A DNA stretch of 64,000 nt from Brochothrix campestris (GTDB taxonomy: Bacteria; Bacillota; Bacilli; Lactobacillales; Listeriaceae). Of this stretch, positions 43,360 to 52,550 are shown piece by piece (position 1 is the first letter of the stretch; each line of letters begins with the position of its first letter). A model generated the notes under the pieces. The model had not been told where the DNA came from. It ran no database searches and was given only the letters and a program-made list of their open reading frames with translations. Where the stretch lies: the NCBI RefSeq assembly GCF_046058945.1, contig NZ_CP175511.1, positions 1,302,001 to 1,366,000 of the forward strand. Reading direction: 5' to 3'. The translations under genes and the position numbers were made by a program.

Positions 43360-45663
43360 TTACACTTGCTCTTGAATGGGCCATTCGGTTACATTGACAC
43401 GTCGTGGTTTACTACCTTCATGTGGACCAACAATACCACGATTTTCCATTTCATCAACGATGCGAGCGGCACGGTTATAGCCGATTTTAAACTTGCGTTG
43501 CAACATTGAGACCGAAGCCGCTTGTTGCTTAATAAACATTTGAACAGCCTCATCGAATAATTCGTCATCCGGCTCTGCTTGATTGGCATCTATTTCGTCG
43601 GGAATCATTTCTTCCTGATACTGTGCTTTTTGTTGTTCGATGCAGGCGTCTACGATTGTCTCGACTTCTTGATCGGATAAAAATGCCCCTTGAATTCGGG
43701 TTGGCTTCGACGCATCAGCTGTTTTAAAGAGCATGTCACCCATGCCGAGTAATTTTTCACCGCCGGACATATCCAAAATCGTACGTGAATCAATCGACGA
43801 CGATACCGCGAATGAAATCCGGGCAGGAATATTTGCTTTAATAACACCAGTAATAACGTCGACTGACGGACGTTGAGTGGCAACAATCATATGAATGCCT
43901 GAGGCACGGCCCATTTGTGTAATGCGCATAATCGCACTTTCAACATCATTTGAAGCCACTAACATTAAATCAGCTAACTCATCAACTATTGTTACAATAT
44001 ATGGCAATGGCACTTGTTTTGCCGTTTCTGTTTCATTATGTTCCGCTACAATTTCATTATAACCTTCGATGTTGCGCACACCATAGTGTGAGAACAAATC
44101 GTAGCGCCGTTCCATTTCACCAACAACCTTTTGTAAGGCTTGCGCAGCTTTTTTAGGATTGGTAACAACTGGCGTCAATAAATGTGGTACGCCATTGTAG
44201 ACACTCAGTTCGACCATTTTCGGATCGATTAACATCATTTTGACTTCATGTGGTTTCGCCTTTAATAAAATACTCGTGATGATCGAGTTTATACAAACAG
44301 ACTTCCCGCTCCCGGTTGCACCTGCCACGAGTAAATGAGGCATTTTATTGAGACGTGCCATGACAGCCTCGCCTGAGATATCACGGCCTAAAGCAAACTG
44401 CAATTTTTCAGCTGGATTGTTTTTCGGGTTATCTTCTAAAATCTCACGTAAGGTCACCATCGCGACATTTTGGTTGGGGACTTCAATCCCGATGACTGAT
44501 TTACCAGGGATTGGCGCTTGAATACGGACTTCTTTTGCAGCTAAAGCAAGGGCGATATCATCTGTTAAATTAACGATTTTACTCACTTTCACGCCCACTG
44601 CCGGTTGCACTTCATACTCTGTCACTGCTGGGCCAAGGTGGACTTCTGTTACCTTCGCATCAACACCGAAACTTTGGAACGTTGCTTCCAACACTTTGAT
44701 ATTCTCATTAATTTGTCGTTTCTCGTCACTTTGATCAACAAATTTAGTCGGATTCAATAAGGTCGTACTTGGCAACTGATAGTCAGTTTCGACTTGTGGC
44801 AAATTAAAACTATCAGCCGCAGTCGGTTCTGCTAAAACAGGATCTGTTGTTGCTTCTGTAGTGGCAGGCGTTGGACGCATATCAGGCAAGGGGCGTTGTG
44901 GCGTTTCATTCTCGTTGAATGTTTTTATCCGTGGCGGCTCTGAAACATGCTCATTGACGGCTCCTTTATCATCTTGCTCATTTGAAGCCACTTTTGGAAC
45001 ACGTGGTTGCGAGACAGATTTGGAAACGTTGGCTGCATTGCGCCATTGTTTGACATAACCTGACACCCATTTGACGATGAATCGCAAGACGTCACGCGGA
45101 GAATGATCAGTTAGCAATAACACACCTTCAATCAAGACTAAGCCTACTAACAGGTATGTTCCGATTGCACCAAATAAAAAGTAAGTGAGCGTGACGAGTA
45201 ATGCCGCCACAAAGCCACCACCTACTTGAAAGAGTGAAAGTTCGTCTAGTCGATATAAATTAACTTGTTGTGTGCTAATTTGAAGAATATTTACATCACC
45301 GACAATTTTTGGTGTCACAATCGCGGTATGATAACTAATCATCACTGCAAATATGATTAGAAAGAGTCCGATAAAATGAGCCTTAAAAAGGGCTGGCCAT
45401 TGTCGTTTTACAATAAAATGAATACCTAAAAGTGCGAGGAAAACCAGGGTAACATGGGCAAATGTACCTGTTAAGATAACTGCCCCTTCAAATAAAAAGC
45501 GTCCGACAAAGCCGAACTGTCCGATACTAAAAACTACCAATATAATTAAGATAATCCCTACCGTTTCGAAACGTAGGGGCATTTTATTCAAATCCATAAC
45601 CTTCTTTTTTTTATTCGTGCTGCGTTTTGACGCTTTCTTTCGTTGCGTGCGCTGTTGAACCAA
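43360..45663 (-). CDS. ftsK: DNA translocase FtsK/SpoIIIE
   Basis: Septal DNA pump that moves chromosome termini during division. N-terminal basic segment, four membrane helices (about 30-190), a charged P/T-rich linker, and the motor with Walker A GATGSGKSVCINSI, Walker B IVTIVDELADLM and the RecA-like tail; the C-terminal gamma winged helix (LQRKFKIGYNRAARIVDEMENRGIVGP) recognises the orienting KOPS/SRS-type sequences. About 767 residues. I prefer a TTG at 45663 after AAGG; a GTG at 45672 would sit on that ribosome site. In Bacillus the corresponding spoIIIE also precedes ymfF and ymfH. Confidence 0.93.
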   Translation of the reverse strand: MVQQRTQRKKASKRSTNKKKKVMDLNKMPLRFETVGIILIILVVFSIGQFGFVGRFLFEGAVILTGTFAHVTLVFLALLGIHFIVKRQWPALFKAHFIGLFLIIFAVMISYHTAIVTPKIVGDVNILQISTQQVNLYRLDELSLFQVGGGFVAALLVTLTYFLFGAIGTYLLVGLVLIEGVLLLTDHSPRDVLRFIVKWVSGYVKQWRNAANVSKSVSQPRVPKVASNEQDDKGAVNEHVSEPPRIKTFNENETPQRPLPDMRPTPATTEATTDPVLAEPTAADSFNLPQVETDYQLPSTTLLNPTKFVDQSDEKRQINENIKVLEATFQSFGVDAKVTEVHLGPAVTEYEVQPAVGVKVSKIVNLTDDIALALAAKEVRIQAPIPGKSVIGIEVPNQNVAMVTLREILEDNPKNNPAEKLQFALGRDISGEAVMARLNKMPHLLVAGATGSGKSVCINSIITSILLKAKPHEVKMMLIDPKMVELSVYNGVPHLLTPVVTNPKKAAQALQKVVGEMERRYDLFSHYGVRNIEGYNEIVAEHNETETAKQVPLPYIVTIVDELADLMLVASNDVESAIMRITQMGRASGIHMIVATQRPSVDVITGVIKANIPARISFAVSSSIDSRTILDMSGGEKLLGMGDMLFKTADASKPTRIQGAFLSDQEVETIVDACIEQQKAQYQEEMIPDEIDANQAEPDDELFDEAVQMFIKQQAASVSMLQRKFKIGYNRAARIVDEMENRGIVGPHEGSKPRRVNVTEWPIQEQV

Positions 45664-45768
45664 ATTGGTCACCTTCTTCTATCATAATAACTACACTAAT
45701 ATTTACTCCTCATTATACCATATTATCCGCTGAACAAAAGCGATTGTATTGCACATCAAAACGTTTGC

Positions 45769-45798
45769 AAAAAAAAAACGACCCGCAAAGTAGTCGTT
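45769..45798 (-). terminator. Terminator of the CtpE-like ATPase gene
   Basis: AACGAC/GTCGTT (45777-45798) with eight T residues on the minus strand. Confidence 0.88.
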
Positions 45799-45854
45799 CT
45801 AATCTTTTGTGAAATCACTAGTTAAACCCTCACCTTGTCTAATGTCAAAAAAAC

Positions 45855-45910
45855 GCATCAACAGAAAATGGTCGAGAGCTTATTTACTCCAATCACTGTA
45901 GTTTAAATTG
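45855..45910 (+). repeat. Dispersed repeat, fragment F
   Basis: AAATGGTCGAGAGC..TTATTTACTCCAATCACTGTAG..TTTAAATT matches the middle of copy E (62550-62612) with few changes; both ends are lost. It lies between the ATPase stop (45929) and its terminator. Confidence 0.6.
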
Positions 45911-45928
45911 CCTTAAACGAACTTTTAG

Positions 45929-48256
45929 TTAATTTTTCAACAAGCGTTTCATCACCTTTTTTAAACTGTAAAATAACGGATACACCGTCACCATTAATGG
46001 GACATATAGGAGGGCTAACTTTATTTGGAAGAGGTTTTCTAAAGCGAATAGCTTGCCGAAAAAGATAAACAACAACAAGAAAGTCGCTGCTAGCGCTGTA
46101 ATCATTAAAATAATACGGTAGTTCAACGGACGCGCAACATAACTTAACGCCATGAAACAGACCATTCCGGTCATCCAGACCGTTAAGGTTGATGTAGCCG
46201 CATAGGACCAATTCAGCTGCTGACCGACGACTAAGATAATCATCGCATAAAGCACAACACTTAGTCCACTTGCCAAAGCTGGTTCAAGCACATTGCGTAA
46301 GAAGCGACCTTTTAAAGGGGCCACGTTAGGACGGAGTGCTAATAAAAAGGATGGAATCCCGACAGTCAAGGTACTAATGGGACTTAATTGAATCGGTTGA
46401 AACGGATAAGGTGAGGAAATAAAAATAAACAAGAGCGCCAACACAATCGAATAGATTGTTTTTGTCAAATAGAGTGAAGCCACTCGTTGAATGTTATTAA
46501 CGACCTTTCGCCCTTCAAGGACAACGCCAACCATTGCATCAAAATTCGAATCCAGCAATACAAAGTTAGAAATCCCTTTGGCTGCATCACTCCCGTTGGC
46601 CATCACAATACTACAATCGGCTTGTTTTAACGCTAGAATGTCATTGACACCATCTCCGGTCATCCCGACAGTGTGACCATTTGCTTGTAACGCTTCAACT
46701 AATAATCGTTTTTGCTCAGGGCTTACCCGGCCATAAATCCGATTTTTTTCGACCAGTTGCTGATAATCTGTCTCAACAGGGAGTTTACTCATATCAACTG
46801 TTTCGCTCACATTATCAACGCCTGCGCGTTTTGCAATTTGACTGACAGTTTGCGGGTGATCACCCGAAATTATACAAATATCGACTTTTTCCGCTTTAAA
46901 ATACGCTAACGTTTGGGGTGCCTCTGCGCGGATGTCGTCTTCTAGATAGAGTAAACCAAGCAATTGCAACTGTGTTGGCAATTGGTGGCCTACAAGTGTT
47001 TCAGACGATTTCGCAACGGCTAACACCCGTAATCCTTGGTGAGTGGCAGCTGTCATCGCTTGGGACTGTTCCGAAGTAAATGAATTAAAGATATATTCCG
47101 GTGCACCAATAACAAAACTAGCTCCTTGATAACTCACCGCTGACCATTTACGAGCCGACGAAAACGCAATAATTTGTTGTGGTTCACCCCAGTCAGCCGT
47201 CGCTTTAAAATGAGACATTAAAGCGAGACCAGTCGCATTGTCCTCATTGAGGTCATGCGCAACTTGACCAACGGTGGCTTTTAACGTATCAAGTGAGATA
47301 TCATCCCCCGGTTTAATTGTTTTCACCTGCAATTCACCGCTTGTGAGTGTTCCTGTTTTATCAAGGCATAAAATATCCACTCGAGCGAGCGTCTCAATTG
47401 ACCCCATCGTTTTAACGAGCACTCGTTTCCGCGTTAATCGCACGACACCTAAGGCAAGCGCCACCGACGTCAATAAGATTAACCCTTCAGGAATCATGCC
47501 CAGCACCGCTGCAGAAGTGCCTAAAATGGCTTGATTGAGTTCTGTTTTAGTAAAGATACTCGTCATGAATAATAATGCGCCAATCGGAATAATGCCGAAA
47601 CTCAACACCCGAATAATTTGTTTCATCGTCCGTATCAGTTCGCTATAGATGCTTTTTGATTGTTTTGCTGCTAACGTCAGCTTGGCAACATAGCTTTCTT
47701 GCCCAACATGTGTCGCCTCAATCAGAGCGGTACCACTGACAACATAACTGCCGGAGTATACAATATCCCCCACCGTTTTAATGATTGGATCGGCTTCTCC
47801 AGTTAACTGTGATTCATCGCATTCAAACCCACGTGTATATGTAACAATGCCATCCACACAAATTTGTTGTCCACGTTTAATGGCAATCAAATCATTTTTA
47901 ACGACCTCATCCTGAGCGATTTCTTGCGACTGAGCATTGCGAATAACGTTGACTTTCGCTTGATTGAGCAGCATTAACTGATCGATGTTTTTTTTCGCCC
48001 GCAGTTCTTGAAAGATACCAATCGCGGTGTTAAAGAGAATAACACCTAGAAAGAGAAGGTTTTTAAAACTCCCCGTATAAATAATAAAACCACCGATCAC
48101 TAAATTGATGAAGTTGAATAACGTTAAACTATTTTCTAACAGTATTTGTTTTAAACTACGAGTGGTTGGCTGCAACAGTTCATTAACATCGCCACGTACA
48201 CGACGTTCTTCTACCTCTGCTGTAGAAAGACCTGGAAATTCGCTAGGATTAATCAT
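45929..48256 (-). CDS. P-type cation-transporting ATPase, CtpE-like
   Basis: P-type ATPase of 775 residues. Features: actuator CDESQLTGEADPI, M4 motif GMIPEGLILLTSVAL, phosphorylation site LCLDKTGTLT, and hinge GMTGDGVNDILALKQADCSIVM. The PEGL motif with the downstream VVRLTRKRVLVKTMGSIETLARVD resembles CtpE-type enzymes, which have been linked to Ca2+ uptake in mycobacteria; ion assignment here is inference. Eight to ten membrane segments. ATG 48256 follows a GGGGAGGG site. Confidence 0.88.
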   Translation of the reverse strand: MINPSEFPGLSTAEVEERRVRGDVNELLQPTTRSLKQILLENSLTLFNFINLVIGGFIIYTGSFKNLLFLGVILFNTAIGIFQELRAKKNIDQLMLLNQAKVNVIRNAQSQEIAQDEVVKNDLIAIKRGQQICVDGIVTYTRGFECDESQLTGEADPIIKTVGDIVYSGSYVVSGTALIEATHVGQESYVAKLTLAAKQSKSIYSELIRTMKQIIRVLSFGIIPIGALLFMTSIFTKTELNQAILGTSAAVLGMIPEGLILLTSVALALGVVRLTRKRVLVKTMGSIETLARVDILCLDKTGTLTSGELQVKTIKPGDDISLDTLKATVGQVAHDLNEDNATGLALMSHFKATADWGEPQQIIAFSSARKWSAVSYQGASFVIGAPEYIFNSFTSEQSQAMTAATHQGLRVLAVAKSSETLVGHQLPTQLQLLGLLYLEDDIRAEAPQTLAYFKAEKVDICIISGDHPQTVSQIAKRAGVDNVSETVDMSKLPVETDYQQLVEKNRIYGRVSPEQKRLLVEALQANGHTVGMTGDGVNDILALKQADCSIVMANGSDAAKGISNFVLLDSNFDAMVGVVLEGRKVVNNIQRVASLYLTKTIYSIVLALLFIFISSPYPFQPIQLSPISTLTVGIPSFLLALRPNVAPLKGRFLRNVLEPALASGLSVVLYAMIILVVGQQLNWSYAATSTLTVWMTGMVCFMALSYVARPLNYRIILMITALAATFLLLFIFFGKLFALENLFQIKLALLYVPLMVTVYPLFYSLKKVMKRLLKN

Positions 48257-48318
48257 TGGCGACCCTCCCCTTTTTTTAACGCAGGTAATAACCCCTAAGT
48301 TACCCTGTTCATGTGTAT

Positions 48319-48347
48319 ATTATATCAACTATTGGACGTTATACCAA
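48319..48347 (-). promoter_or_regulatory. Promoter of the CtpE-like gene
   Basis: TTGGTA (48342-48347), 17-bp spacer, TATAAT (48319-48324), 60 bp before the ATG on the minus strand. Confidence 0.65.
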
Positions 48348-48411
48348 ACATCAATATGGAAAAGTAAAATTACTCCGTTAGAATTGTACAAATTGGTCGA
48401 TTATCCTTAAC

Positions 48412-48440
48412 ATCAAAAAAACAACCCATTAGGTTGCTTC
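48412..48440 (-). terminator. his operon terminator
   Basis: CAACC/GGTTG stem with a short loop, extended by a G-T pair, and TTTTTTT on the minus strand. It is separated from the hisC stop by repeat copy C. Confidence 0.7.
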
Positions 48441-48448
48441 AGATTTTA

Positions 48449-48711
48449 GACAAAGTCGGATTAAACGACTTTATCTTTCATATGCTATGACAGTGACTTT
48501 GTTTACGAGATGATAAGACTGAATAGAAACGCTGTTATTTCCTCTAGTTCAATCAACCAGAAGCTGTCACCTTTCAGAAAATGGCAGCGACGGTAAATAG
48601 TCGCCTTCATTTCTCTTCCAAGCTGTATGCTTCCAACCGGTTGATTTTACTTTCGTTCTAGGCACTACGCGCGAGTAAGTCGTAACGACCTAGAACAGCG
48701 TTTATCTTCAC
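48449..48711 (+). repeat. Dispersed terminator-associated repeat, copy C
   Basis: Full-length copy (263 bp): AGACAAAGTCGGATTAAA left end, GCTGTCA...TGGCAGC central hairpin, CGAC..GTAAATAGTCG, GTTCTAGG...CCTAGAAC arms, TTATCTTCA right end. It lies exactly between the hisC stop and the terminator. Confidence 0.85.
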
Positions 48712-48715
48712 TTAA

Positions 48716-49795
48716 TTACAAAACCGCTTCAAGCGCCGCAATACAGCCTGCATTTTCACTTTCGCTCCCGATGGTCACACGTAACCACTCAGGACGTAAA
48801 CCTGCTCGCACAATAAAACCTTTTGCCAACAACGCATCAAAAACAGGTGCCGTTGCTTGACCAATCTTAAAAAAGATAAAGTTTGCTTGTGAGGGATAAT
48901 ACGCAAACCCTTTTGCTTCGAGATAGTTGACCCACTGCGCTAAGCCAGCACGATTTGCCGTCTGGCAGTCTGCAATGAATTTCTGATCGGCTAACGCGGC
49001 AACGGCTGCCGCTTGAGCAACACGTGACGTATTGAACGGGAGACGAACGATGTTTAATTTAGCACAAACGGCCGCTGAACACGCGGCAAAACCAATTCGT
49101 AATGCGGCAATGCCATACGCTTTCGAGAAAGTACGCATGACCATTACATTATCGAAACGTTCAATCAAAGGCATCGAATCAGGGAAGTCGTCGGCCACAA
49201 CATATTCAGCATAAGCCTCGTCGAGAATGACCAATACCTCGGCCGGCACTGCTGTCAACAAACGGTCTAAGGCCATCGCATTAAAATACGTACCCGTTGG
49301 ATTATTAGGGTTGCATAACCATAAAATTTTAGTGTTAGCATCAACAGCCGCCAACATCGCGTCTAAATCATGTTCACCCGCTTCATTGACCGGTACTTCT
49401 TTAACGGTTACCCCTTCGATGTTCGCATGCAATGCATATTGTGAAAAGGTCGGCGTTGCCTGCACAATATTATCGCCTGCAACGAGGAGCGTGCGGCTGA
49501 CAATCTGGATTACTTCGTCGAGACCAGCTCCAATTACAAGTTGATGCGGTTTGACTGCATAAAACGCCGCCAACTCAGACCGTAATTCAGCCGCGTAACC
49601 ATCAGGGTATAATGCCGTCTCGTTTAAGGCCTTTGTCGCTGCGACTTTCACCTGTGCCGAACAACCAAACGGGTTTTCATTCGAGGCTAGTTTGGTAATC
49701 GTCTCCAACCCTAATTCCTGTTGTACTTCTTCAATTGGTTTACCAGGCTTGTATGCCTGTAACTCACCTAAACTTGCTTTCACCTTAATTGTCAT
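48716..49795 (-). CDS. hisC: Histidinol-phosphate aminotransferase
   Basis: PLP enzyme transferring an amino group to imidazole acetol phosphate in histidine synthesis. Fold type I motifs: ASNENPFGCS, NPNNPTGTYF, ILDEAYAEYV and the PLP lysine in RTFSKAYGIAALRIGFA; 359 residues. Last gene of the his operon, 25 bp after hisE. In its group it can also serve aromatic amino acid transamination. Confidence 0.95.
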   Translation of the reverse strand: MTIKVKASLGELQAYKPGKPIEEVQQELGLETITKLASNENPFGCSAQVKVAATKALNETALYPDGYAAELRSELAAFYAVKPHQLVIGAGLDEVIQIVSRTLLVAGDNIVQATPTFSQYALHANIEGVTVKEVPVNEAGEHDLDAMLAAVDANTKILWLCNPNNPTGTYFNAMALDRLLTAVPAEVLVILDEAYAEYVVADDFPDSMPLIERFDNVMVMRTFSKAYGIAALRIGFAACSAAVCAKLNIVRLPFNTSRVAQAAAVAALADQKFIADCQTANRAGLAQWVNYLEAKGFAYYPSQANFIFFKIGQATAPVFDALLAKGFIVRAGLRPEWLRVTIGSESENAGCIAALEAVL

Positions 49796-49820
49796 GATGC
49801 CTCACTCCTCTGTTTGCTAT

Positions 49821-50141
49821 TTATAACGTATCGATTGCTTTACGATCCGTTGTTTTTGATAGTTTACCCTCGCGACTTTCTAATTCAGTCGCTAGTTCAG
49901 CCAAGCTAATGTTTTTCTCGGCTAATAAAACGAGCACGTGGTACGTCAAGTCAGCCACCTCAAGCAAGATTTCTGCCTTGTCATCATTTTTGGCTGCAAT
50001 CACGACTTCCGTCGCCTCTTCACCGATTTTTTTCAAGATTTTATCTTCGCCTTTATCGAATAAGTAGTTCGTGTAACTGCCGACTTTAGGCGTTGTTTGA
50101 CGTGCCCGTATTTCGGTCATTAAACGATTAATTGCTTCCAT
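49821..50141 (-). CDS. hisE: Phosphoribosyl-ATP pyrophosphatase
   Basis: HisE removes pyrophosphate from PR-ATP, second step of histidine synthesis. MazG-like fold signature KKIGEEATEVVIAAKN and EVADLTYHVLVLLAE. 106 residues. The ATG at 50141 has AAGGGGG nine bases upstream; the longer frame to 50222 would overlap hisI almost entirely. Here hisE is separate from hisI rather than fused, as in Listeria; the two overlap by 14 bp. Confidence 0.93.
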   Translation of the reverse strand: MEAINRLMTEIRARQTTPKVGSYTNYLFDKGEDKILKKIGEEATEVVIAAKNDDKAEILLEVADLTYHVLVLLAEKNISLAELATELESREGKLSKTTDRKAIDTL

Positions 50142-50481
50142 TTTCAACGCCCCCTTCACTGGCTGTAAAACTGATATTATTAAAGAAACATGAGGTTGCA
50201 CCAGTATGACACGCACCGCCACCGAGTTGTTCGACCCGAATCAGCAACGTATCCTCATCACAATCACTCGTGATGTGTTTGACGCGTTGATACTGCCCAC
50301 TCGTTGCTCCTTTATGCCACAATTCATTACGGCTACGTGAATAAAACCACGTATGACCGCTCGAAACTGTTAATTGATAAGCCGCTTCATTCATATAACC
50401 TAACATTAATACGTCACCACTGACGTCATCGACTATAATTGCCGGAATAAGACCATCTTGCTTATTAAACGCTAAACTCAT
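50128..50481 (-). CDS. hisI: Phosphoribosyl-AMP cyclohydrolase
   Basis: HisI opens the adenine ring of PR-AMP (third step). The zinc cysteines in SDCDEDTLLIRVEQLGGGACHTGATSCFF and the GDVLMLGYMNEAAY N-terminus are diagnostic. 117 residues. ATG overlaps the hisF stop by 4 bp. Confidence 0.95.
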   Translation of the reverse strand: MSLAFNKQDGLIPAIIVDDVSGDVLMLGYMNEAAYQLTVSSGHTWFYSRSRNELWHKGATSGQYQRVKHITSDCDEDTLLIRVEQLGGGACHTGATSCFFNNISFTASEGGVENGSN

Positions 50482-51236
50482 AAGTTACGCACCGCCACTC
50501 CGTTAGCAGCCATTGCTGTTTTCACCTCAGCAACACTCACTTCACCATAATGAAAAATCGAAGCGGCCAAGGCAGCATCCACTGTTGTTTGTTCAAAGAC
50601 ATCGACGATATGTTGCGCATTACCACAACCGCCTGACGCAATGACTGGAATCGCTACTGCCGCCGTAATCGCTTCTAACAAAGCGATATCATAGCCATCC
50701 TTTGTGCCATCCTGATCCATACTCGTTACTAACAACTCCCCGGCACCTAACGCCTCGACCTCTTTGACCCAGTCAATCACGTTACGCCCTGTTGCAATCC
50801 GACCACCGCCTGCATAGACATCCCAATGACCGTTTTCTTTTTTTGCATCAATCGCCACAACAATACATTGAGAACCGAATTTTTCGGCTCCTTCACGAAT
50901 CAATTCCGGTGTTTTCAATGCGGCTGAATTCAATGAGATTTTATCAGCTCCCGCTTGCAACATCGCTTTCATTTCGGCGACTGACGTAATGCCTCCTCCA
51001 ACGGTTAGGGGGATAAACACCTCAGCAGCCGTGCGCTCTACCACATCAATCATCGTTCGGCGTTGTTCGTGTGTTGCCGTAATATCAAGAAACACCAGTT
51101 CATCAGCACCCGCTAAGTTGTACTGTTTGGCGATTGCAACGGGGTCACCGACATCTTGCAAATCAACAAAGTTGACCCCTTTAACGACGCGACCATCGGT
51201 AACATCTAAACAGGGAATAATTCGTTTACAAAGCAT
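50478..51236 (-). CDS. hisF: Imidazole glycerol phosphate synthase, cyclase subunit
   Basis: HisF forms the imidazole ring using ammonia from HisH. TIM barrel with catalytic aspartates in IIPCLDVTDGRVVKG and VTSMDQDGTKDGYD. 252 residues, exactly family size, from the ATG at 51236 with GGAGG nine bases upstream; 51257 would overlap hisA more. Overlaps hisA by 11 bp. Confidence 0.96.
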   Translation of the reverse strand: MLCKRIIPCLDVTDGRVVKGVNFVDLQDVGDPVAIAKQYNLAGADELVFLDITATHEQRRTMIDVVERTAAEVFIPLTVGGGITSVAEMKAMLQAGADKISLNSAALKTPELIREGAEKFGSQCIVVAIDAKKENGHWDVYAGGGRIATGRNVIDWVKEVEALGAGELLVTSMDQDGTKDGYDIALLEAITAAVAIPVIASGGCGNAQHIVDVFEQTTVDAALAASIFHYGEVSVAEVKTAMAANGVAVRNL

Positions 51237-51951
51237 TGCCAGCCACCTCCACCACATCTGCCATCGTCAAGCGTTGTTCATATAAAGCTTTACCAGTAAT
51301 TGCACCGTATAACCCCAAAGCGGCACAGGCTTGTAAATCAGCCTTTGAGGAGACACCGCCAGAGGCAATCACAGCTATGCCACCGAGTTGATTCATTGCC
51401 TCCAATTGCTCAAGATTAGGACCGGTTAGCGTGCCATCACGCCCAATATCGGTAAAGACAATTAATTTCACACCGCGTGCCTTCATTTCCCTTGCCAAGT
51501 CTAAGTAACTAACGTCACTCGTTTCGAGCCAGCCTTCAGTAGCAACGAGACCCTCACGAGCGTCAATGCCAACGACAATCCGCTCAGCACCAAATGTTTC
51601 GATTGCAGCACTTACAAGGGCCGGATCTTTTAAGGCGATTGACCCTAGAATCACACGGCTGACGCCACGATTTAGTAGGATGGCGATGTGTTCCAACGTG
51701 CGAATGCCACCGCCTAATTGAACGGGTATGTTAATCGCAGCTACGATTGCTTCGATTACTGCTAAATTAGCCGACACCCCTTGGAAGGCACCATCTAAGT
51801 CAACTAAGTGTAAAAAGCGAGCACCCTCTGCTTCGAATTGTTTGGCCTGCGCGACCGGATCAGGATTTACGACGGTTTGTTGAGCGAAATCGCCTTGATA
51901 AAGACGAACACATTGACCATCTTTTAAATCGATTGCTGGGAAGATGAACAT
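51226..51951 (-). CDS. hisA: ProFAR isomerase
   Basis: HisA isomerises ProFAR to PRFAR. TIM barrel related to HisF; catalytic aspartates in FPAIDLKDGQCVRL and FTDIGRDGTLTGPN. 241 residues. Overlaps hisH by 28 bp, the longest overlap in the operon. Confidence 0.96.
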   Translation of the reverse strand: MFIFPAIDLKDGQCVRLYQGDFAQQTVVNPDPVAQAKQFEAEGARFLHLVDLDGAFQGVSANLAVIEAIVAAINIPVQLGGGIRTLEHIAILLNRGVSRVILGSIALKDPALVSAAIETFGAERIVVGIDAREGLVATEGWLETSDVSYLDLAREMKARGVKLIVFTDIGRDGTLTGPNLEQLEAMNQLGGIAVIASGGVSSKADLQACAALGLYGAITGKALYEQRLTMADVVEVAGNAL

Positions 51952-52550
51952 TTGACCACCACCTCTTTAAAGTATTGGAGGACCTTGAAGCCCACGTCCC
52001 CACTTTTTTCTGGATGAAACTGCGTGCCGTAAACATGTTGCTTTTGGACGATTCCAGGTACTTGTACGCCATAATCCGTCTTTGCGACAACATATCGCTC
52101 GTCCGTCTTTGCGTAATACGAATGCACATAATAGACATTTTCGCCATCAAGCGGAGCAAATACTGTTGCTGGCTTAACGTGTAACTGATTCCAACCGATG
52201 TGTGGCACTTTTAAATTTGACGGAGGTAATCGTACAACCGCCCCGGGGATTAACCCAAGACCGCTTGTCTCCCCATACTCACTGCTTGAGTCGAATAACA
52301 GTTGCATCCCCACACAAATGCCGAGCAACGGTTTGCCTTCAGACACAAGTTCTTTAACAAGCACTGCTAAGCCGCGTTCCTCGATGTTGGCCATTGCTCT
52401 GGCAAAGGCACCGACTCCAGGGAGGATCAGCCCATCACAGCTACGGATAACCGCATGATCAGCTGTAATCACATGTTCGAGGCCAATATGAGCCAATGCC
52501 TTTCCGACACTCTTTGTGTTGCCTGTATCGTAATCAATTACAGCGATCAT
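51924..52550 (-). CDS. hisH: Imidazole glycerol phosphate synthase, glutamine amidotransferase subunit
   Basis: HisH releases ammonia from glutamine for HisF. Class I amidotransferase triad: C79 in LGICVGMQLLF, and H and E in GTQFHPEKSG. 208 residues. Start ATG shares a base with the hisB stop (52550). Confidence 0.96.
   Translation of the reverse strand: MIAVIDYDTGNTKSVGKALAHIGLEHVITADHAVIRSCDGLILPGVGAFARAMANIEERGLAVLVKELVSEGKPLLGICVGMQLLFDSSSEYGETSGLGLIPGAVVRLPPSNLKVPHIGWNQLHVKPATVFAPLDGENVYYVHSYYAKTDERYVVAKTDYGVQVPGIVQKQHVYGTQFHPEKSGDVGFKVLQYFKEVVVKCSSSQQSI

Noticed and set aside
45903..46211. 102-codon minus-strand frame at the ATPase 3' end
   Set aside because: Shadow of the P-type ATPase in another frame.
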